A program made the position numbers and the translations under genes. A DNA stretch of 64,000 nucleotides from Streptomyces sp. NBC_01116 (GTDB taxonomy: Bacteria > Actinomycetota > Actinomycetes > Streptomycetales > Streptomycetaceae). Shown here piece by piece: positions 59,909-64,000 of this stretch. The stretch spans positions 7,053,501-7,117,500 of the forward strand of contig NZ_CP108644.1 in assembly GCF_041435495.1 (NCBI RefSeq). Reading direction: 5' to 3'. The stretch's first letter is position 1. Each line of letters begins with the position of its first letter. The notes beneath the pieces were generated by a model. That model was given only the letters and a program-made list of their open reading frames with translations. It was not told where the DNA came from and ran no database searches.

Positions 59909-62398
59909 TTACCCCCGCCGCACCCGCCCCGCGATCCGGCGGCCCAGCCGCCCCAGGGCGCTCGACCGGTTCCAGTCGCGGAAGGCCTCCGCCCGGCCGC
60001 TGCTGCCCGTGCGGCCCACCGTCGCCTCGACCTCCGCCACGTCCTCGGCCGACATCCCGCGGACGGCGGGGCGCAGGACCTCGTCGAGGAGGGCGGCGGC
60101 CACCGGGGGCCAGGCGCGGCCCGCGTGCGGGTGGGCCGTCCAGACGGTGAAGCAGTCCGCCGCGTAGGCGGGCTGGGTGCGCAGCCTCGCCCGTACGGTC
60201 TCCGTCCGGGCGGCCCGGTCGTAGGCGGCGATCAGCTCGGCGTCCTCGCCGTGGACGAAGTCGTACAGCTCGGCCCCCGGGCGGTCCGGGGCCAGCAGGC
60301 GCTCGACCAGGGCCGTGTGCGCCCGCTCGCGGAGCGTCGGTTCGACCGGCTCCGCCCGGGCGCACAGCGTGCGGACGCGCTCCGCCCAGCCGGGCTCCGG
60401 TGCTCCGGTGCGCAGTTCGCGGACGAGGACCAGGAGGAGGAGGCCGGCCCGCTCCCGGCCGCCGATCTCCTCCGGGAAGCCGCGCAGCAGGTCGTGGGCG
60501 AGCCCGGCGGCCTCGTCCGTCCCGGCGGCGGACGCCCCGGCGGTGGGCGTGGCGGCGGCCGAGGTCCCGGCGGCGGCGGACGCCCCGAGCGCCGCGTCCA
60601 CCAGGCGCGCCCACGTACCGGCCGCGCGGTGCGCGTCCGAGGTGGCCGCGTCCAGCAGCAGCCGGGCCTCCTCCACCGTCGGGGCCCGGTCCTCCCACAC
60701 CAGGCCGGCCGCCGTGCGCAGCACCAGCGGTTCGGCGAAGGGGGAGACGCCGGCCGCCCGCAGCACCCGGTGCCACATCGCCGCCCGGTCCCCGCCCAGG
60801 GTCGCCATCGCCTCCGGGACCTCGGCGCACATCCGCAGATGCGGCAGCGCCTGCGTGCCCGTGAACGGCAGCGTGACCCGCTCCAGGAACCGGGCCACCG
60901 CCCCGGGGTCCTCGGGCGCGACCCGGTCCAGCGCGCCGAGCAGCGCCGTCCGCACCTCGAACTGCTCGTCCAGCAGCTCCAGCAGGGCCGGTGCGAAGCC
61001 CGGGGGGCCTCCGTGCGCCGCCGTCTCCGTCAGCAGCACGGGTGCCAGCCGGTCCACGACCCCCGGCAGCGACTCCGTACCGTCCACGCCCAACAGGCGT
61101 GCCACGCGCAGAAGTTGTACCGTGCGTGCCACCGGGCGCGAGCCGACCGTGTCGGCCAGCTCGGTGAGGATCTCCGGGCCCAGCCGTTCAGCCACCTCCG
61201 CTCCTTCCGGACCGGCGAACGCGTCCCGGCGCGGCAGTTCCAGCGAGCCGTTGCCGCCCCGTACCGCCTCCGTGACCAGCATGGCCGCGAGCGGAGCGGT
61301 CACCGATGCCGGGCAGCGGCCCTCCAGCGCGCCGAACAGCCGTCCCACGGCGTCGAACTCGGGGCCCGTCCGGTCGTCGATGCCGGGGGAGGTGAGGGCC
61401 TCCACCAACTGGCCCGTGCGCTTGGCGTCCAGTGCGTACGGGCGGTCGGCGGCCCAACCGGCGGCCGCCGCACGCTCGTCCGGCCCGAGCGTGACCCCCG
61501 CACACAGGGCCGTCACGGCCAACGGGCCCGCCGCGAACGGCTCCCCGGGCAACTCCCTCGCCTCACCGAACAGTTCCGGCGACCGGCTCCGCCAGACCCG
61601 CGCCGCCGTCGCCGCCCACGCGTCGCCCGTACCGTCGCTCGCTGGCGACGGCCCCGCGCACTCGTGCACCCGCAGCCCCGCGGCCCGTGCCGCCGCCGCG
61701 TCCTCGGGCAGCACCCCCGCCACCCGCGACGCCGAACCTTCCGGCCGTCGGGTGTACGTGGTGAACGTCAGCCGCTCCGCGCTCTCCCTCGGCAGGGTGA
61801 CCGACGCGAGCCCCAGCCACCGGGCCACGTCCGCGCACTGCCGCTCCACCAGCACCACCGGCCGCCCGCCGGTCGCCTCCGCGTCGCTCGCCCGGCGCAG
61901 ATCCGCCAGTACGGCCGCGAGCCACGGGCCGCGCGAGACGGCGAAGTCGTCGAGGCCCTCGGAGACCGCCGCCGGACCCGGCGGCAACGCCAGCGGATCC
62001 GGTATCGCCCCGCCGGGCGTCGCCGCCACCCAGTGCGGCGACCGCCACGCCTCGACCGGCAGCCGGTCGCCCGGCAGCGGAACCCCCGGCGGCACGTGCA
62101 CCGCGTGCGCGTGGAACCGGACGCCCGCCCCCGTCCCGCCCGCGTCCCGGACGGGGGCCGAACGAGCCACCAGCCGACTGCCGTCGGACAGCAGGAAATA
62201 CCCGAACGCCTGCGGCAGCGACCGCAGTTCGCCGTCGGAAGGCCGGTCGGGAACGCCCCCGGGAAGCTCGTAGCGCACCAAGGGCTCGATCTCCGCCAGC
62301 AGAGCACCCGACACCCCTGGGCCGACCGCCGTGAACCGGCCCCCCGCTCCCTCGTCCCCCGGCGCGGCGGAGGAGTAGTGCACCTGTGCAAGGCTCAT
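59909..62398 (-). CDS. GTPase-associated protein 1 (GAP1) homologue
   Basis: An 829-residue protein. The N-terminal GAP1-N2-type domain starts MSLAQVHYSSAAPGDEG, with LPQAFGYFLLSDGSRLVARS and VRFHAHAVHVP. A middle region (VVLVERQCADVARWLGLASV and after) and a long helical C-terminus follow. The family was described in predicted GTPase-centred conflict systems. No GTPase gene lies beside it here, so it is an orphan or its partner is outside the window. It has no signal peptide. The ATG at 62398 opens at the conserved start; the frame continues upstream without homology. Confidence 0.8.
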   Translation of the reverse strand: MSLAQVHYSSAAPGDEGAGGRFTAVGPGVSGALLAEIEPLVRYELPGGVPDRPSDGELRSLPQAFGYFLLSDGSRLVARSAPVRDAGGTGAGVRFHAHAVHVPPGVPLPGDRLPVEAWRSPHWVAATPGGAIPDPLALPPGPAAVSEGLDDFAVSRGPWLAAVLADLRRASDAEATGGRPVVLVERQCADVARWLGLASVTLPRESAERLTFTTYTRRPEGSASRVAGVLPEDAAAARAAGLRVHECAGPSPASDGTGDAWAATAARVWRSRSPELFGEARELPGEPFAAGPLAVTALCAGVTLGPDERAAAAGWAADRPYALDAKRTGQLVEALTSPGIDDRTGPEFDAVGRLFGALEGRCPASVTAPLAAMLVTEAVRGGNGSLELPRRDAFAGPEGAEVAERLGPEILTELADTVGSRPVARTVQLLRVARLLGVDGTESLPGVVDRLAPVLLTETAAHGGPPGFAPALLELLDEQFEVRTALLGALDRVAPEDPGAVARFLERVTLPFTGTQALPHLRMCAEVPEAMATLGGDRAAMWHRVLRAAGVSPFAEPLVLRTAAGLVWEDRAPTVEEARLLLDAATSDAHRAAGTWARLVDAALGASAAAGTSAAATPTAGASAAGTDEAAGLAHDLLRGFPEEIGGRERAGLLLLVLVRELRTGAPEPGWAERVRTLCARAEPVEPTLRERAHTALVERLLAPDRPGAELYDFVHGEDAELIAAYDRAARTETVRARLRTQPAYAADCFTVWTAHPHAGRAWPPVAAALLDEVLRPAVRGMSAEDVAEVEATVGRTGSSGRAEAFRDWNRSSALGRLGRRIAGRVRRG

Positions 62399-62741
62399 CT
62401 GTCGGCCCTCTTCGTCCTGCCGCGCCCGATCCCCGTGCCCACCCCGTACGGCTGGGGTCGGGGGAATGAAGTCCGCAGCCGCGGGGGCGACGTTATCAAG
62501 GACGGGGGCGGAATCCCTACGCTGCGTCAGGCGGTGGCCCGAGGACCGCTGCACCAGGCCCTGTCGTCGAACTGCCGCCTGCCCCGCGGCGCCATGCACG
62601 CGCTCCCGCCGCACCGGGCACAGGCCCGAGTACATCCCGTACGAGGACCAGCCCCCGGCACACCGGGAGCACACACCTGACCCCGCAGGGCCGCCCTCCG
62701 GGCGACGACGGCAGTCCGACGACAGGGCCTAGGTTGACCCC
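62399..62741. other. Intergenic region with MITE-like element
   Basis: 343 bases without a gene. The left part is the probable promoter of the GAP1 gene, and the right half is mostly the inverted-repeat element at 62556-62730. No other coding frame was convincing. Confidence 0.5.
62556..62730. mobile_element. Second MITE-like element with 22-bp inverted repeats
   Basis: A 175-bp non-coding stretch whose ends 62556-62577 and 62709-62730 are inverted copies with 21 of 22 matches (AGGCCCTGTCGTCG core). It is flanked by CCAG/CTAG, which again suggests IS5-type targeting. The end repeats differ from those of the element at 36767. It ends 11 bases before the hydrolase start. Confidence 0.7.
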
Positions 62742-63581
62742 ATGAGCGACGTGAGGCTTTCCGCGGGCGTGATCGAGTACCACGACACCGGAGGCGACGG
62801 GCCCGCAGTGGTCCTCCTGCACGGCGTGGCCATGGACGGTTCGCTCTGGGACGAGGTGGTCGCCGGGCTCGGGGACGGGGTGCGGTGCATCGTGCCGACC
62901 CTGCCGCTCGGCGGGCACCGCAGGCCCATGGACGCCGGGGCCGACCTCTCCGTCCTCGGGGTCGCCCGGCTGGTCGCCGAGTTCCTGGAAGCCCTCCGGC
63001 TTGAGGACGTGACCCTGGTGATGAACGATTGGGGCGGTGCACAGGCCCTGGTCGCGGACGGGCGGGCCGACCGGATCGGCCGGCTCGTGATCACGTCCTG
63101 CGAGGCGTTCGACAACTACCCGCCGGGACTGCCCGGCCGGAACCTCGTCGCCTCCGCCAGGCTGCCCGGAGGGATCAGGGCGGCCTTCTCCCTGCTCCGG
63201 CTGCGGCCCGCACGGCGGCTGCCCATGACCTGGGGATGGATGAGCAAGCGGCCCGTCCCGCACACCACGATGGACCGGTGGTTCCGGCCGCTCCAGACCT
63301 CCCCGGAGATCCGCCGCGACCTGCGCGCCTACGTGCTGGGCGTACCGGAGAAGGCCGAGCTCGCGCGGTGGGCCGAGCGACTGCGCACCTTCGACCGGCC
63401 CGCGCTGGTGGTCCGGGCGACCGAGGACCGGGTGATGCCGCTCGACCACGGGCGGCGCCTCGCCGAACTCCTGCCGCAGGGGCGGCTGGTGGAGGTGGCC
63501 GACAGTTACACGCTGATTCCCCGGGACCGGCCGGACGCCCTCGTCGAGCACATCGGTGCCTTCCTGGCGGAGACCGCCTGA
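62742..63581 (+). CDS. Alpha/beta hydrolase (dehalogenase/epoxide-hydrolase subgroup)
   Basis: A 279-residue alpha/beta hydrolase. The oxyanion region is VVLLHGVAMDG, the nucleophile elbow VMNDWGGAQ has Asp rather than Ser, and the acid is in VVRATEDRVMP. The position where the catalytic His is expected reads DSYTLIPRD, with Thr in place of His. It is therefore an Asp-type family member that may be inactive or use another base. The start is ATG at the edge of the MITE-like element, so its promoter may lie in that element. Confidence 0.85.
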   Translation: MSDVRLSAGVIEYHDTGGDGPAVVLLHGVAMDGSLWDEVVAGLGDGVRCIVPTLPLGGHRRPMDAGADLSVLGVARLVAEFLEALRLEDVTLVMNDWGGAQALVADGRADRIGRLVITSCEAFDNYPPGLPGRNLVASARLPGGIRAAFSLLRLRPARRLPMTWGWMSKRPVPHTTMDRWFRPLQTSPEIRRDLRAYVLGVPEKAELARWAERLRTFDRPALVVRATEDRVMPLDHGRRLAELLPQGRLVEVADSYTLIPRDRPDALVEHIGAFLAETA

Positions 63582-63738
63582 GGGCGGCGGAGCCCGGCTC
63601 CCCGGGCGGCGGAACCCGGCCTCCCGGGAGGCGGTGCGGTGCATGTCCCGACGAGGTAACAGTCCCTCATCGGCACCCACCGACCGCGCCGGGCGAACCT
63701 ATGATCGACGCGGTGCCGAGGAGGAACGGGGAAACGCT

Positions 63739-64000
63739 GTGACCTGTCACGTGCCGTTAAGGGGGGCCCGGTACGGACTGTCCCTGGCCCTCGCGACCGC
63801 GCTGCTCGCCGGCTGTTCCGGCGCGGCGGACGACCGGGGGGAAGCGGAGAAGGGCGACGCCTCGACGCGTGCGAGCGCGAGCCCGGACCCCGGCGGCGGC
63901 ACCGGAGCCGGGCCGTCACCCGAGGAAGCACTCGTACCCGACCCCGCCCGGCTCCCGAAGACCCGGGCCGAGGCACGCGACCTCATCGACCGCGTCATCG
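63739..64000 (+). CDS. Lipoprotein, 3' end outside window
   Basis: A GTG behind GGGGAAA opens a frame with a signal sequence and a lipobox LATALLAGC near residue 26, then a low-complexity linker rich in Asp, Gly and Ser. The first structured residues (LPKTRAEARDLIDRVI) are just starting when the window ends. It will be anchored to the outer face of the membrane. The family cannot be told yet. Confidence 0.7.
   Translation, partial: MTCHVPLRGARYGLSLALATALLAGCSGAADDRGEAEKGDASTRASASPDPGGGTGAGPSPEEALVPDPARLPKTRAEARDLIDRVI

Noticed and set aside
59828..62680. Rightward open frame of 950 codons
   Set aside because: Antisense to the GAP1 gene, with Arg/Pro/Gln-rich shadow composition and no recognisable domain.
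1..64000. tRNA, rRNA or CRISPR loci
   Set aside because: No cloverleaf with a CCA-like acceptor context, rRNA core sequence or regularly spaced repeats was seen when reading both strands by eye; a covariance-model search would be needed to exclude small RNAs.

Overview
The window is high-GC DNA with strong third-position GC bias, GTG and TTG starts, Tat signals, and several markers of the genus Streptomyces. The clearest marker is a WhiI-type atypical response regulator next to ribonuclease D, hemE and a DUF3000 gene. The gene order fadB-fadA-rnd-whiI-DUF3000-hemE ... hemG-hemQ ... murC-msrB resembles, from memory, the conserved SCO602x-606x arm of the Streptomyces core chromosome. No rRNA, tRNA or CRISPR array was seen.

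Layout. (1) 1-22.6 kb is mostly core: two wall teichoic acid genes (the first cut by the window edge), a Tat-exported protein, beta-oxidation (fadB/fadA), ribonuclease D, whiI, and the coproporphyrin-dependent heme genes hemE, hemG and hemQ with a CoA-disulfide-reductase-like flavoenzyme and a DUF4349 lipoprotein between them. It also holds a secreted TAP-like peptidase, a pair made of a multinuclear iron oxidase (DUF692/MNIO) and a membrane protein with a Cys/Gly/Ser tail, and a HAD hydrolase. (2) 22.8-33.2 kb is an accessory cluster built around S-adenosylmethionine. It has a TetR regulator, an HTH/NB-ARC regulator, mtnD and mtnB (methylthioadenosine salvage), two class I methyltransferase-fold enzymes, a cystathionine-beta-synthase-like PLP enzyme, an EamA exporter, a second-type metK, an adenosine kinase-like PfkB enzyme and a 41-codon gene. 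Three copies of a TATACC-N4-GGTATA inverted repeat lie in front of the TetR gene, over the mtnB promoter, and in front of the 41-codon gene, which ties the block into one regulon. (3) 33.4-42.9 kb has a PTH2-like hydrolase, an AIM24 protein, an ABC pair, a 181-bp MITE-like element, a MoxR ATPase with a metallopeptidase/VWA partner, a deacetylase lipoprotein, a PhoX-like protein and an OsmC protein. (4) 43-48.8 kb returns to core genes: zapE, a RibD-like reductase, murC, msrB and a SIMPL protein. (5) 48.9-57.5 kb is a variable zone with an alkylsulfatase, a TetR/MFS efflux pair with its own repeated operator, insertion-sequence debris, and two 551-bp direct repeats carrying DUF397/DUF5753 regulator genes. 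One repeat is truncated and fused head-on to a broken DsbA-like gene. (6) 57.6-64 kb holds a TPR protein ending in a phage-type S74 intramolecular chaperone domain, a GTPase-associated protein 1 homologue, a second MITE-like element, an alpha/beta hydrolase and the start of a lipoprotein gene.

How the genes work together. In the SAM cluster, metK supplies SAM, the two methyltransferase-fold proteins would consume it, the kinase can recover adenosine, and MtnB/MtnD point to methylthioadenosine as a by-product. That by-product suggests transfer or cyclisation of the aminocarboxypropyl group (for example an azetidine-2-carboxylate-type product) rather than plain methylation, and the EamA protein could export the product. 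This chemistry is inference. The shared operators and gene content are read directly from the sequence.
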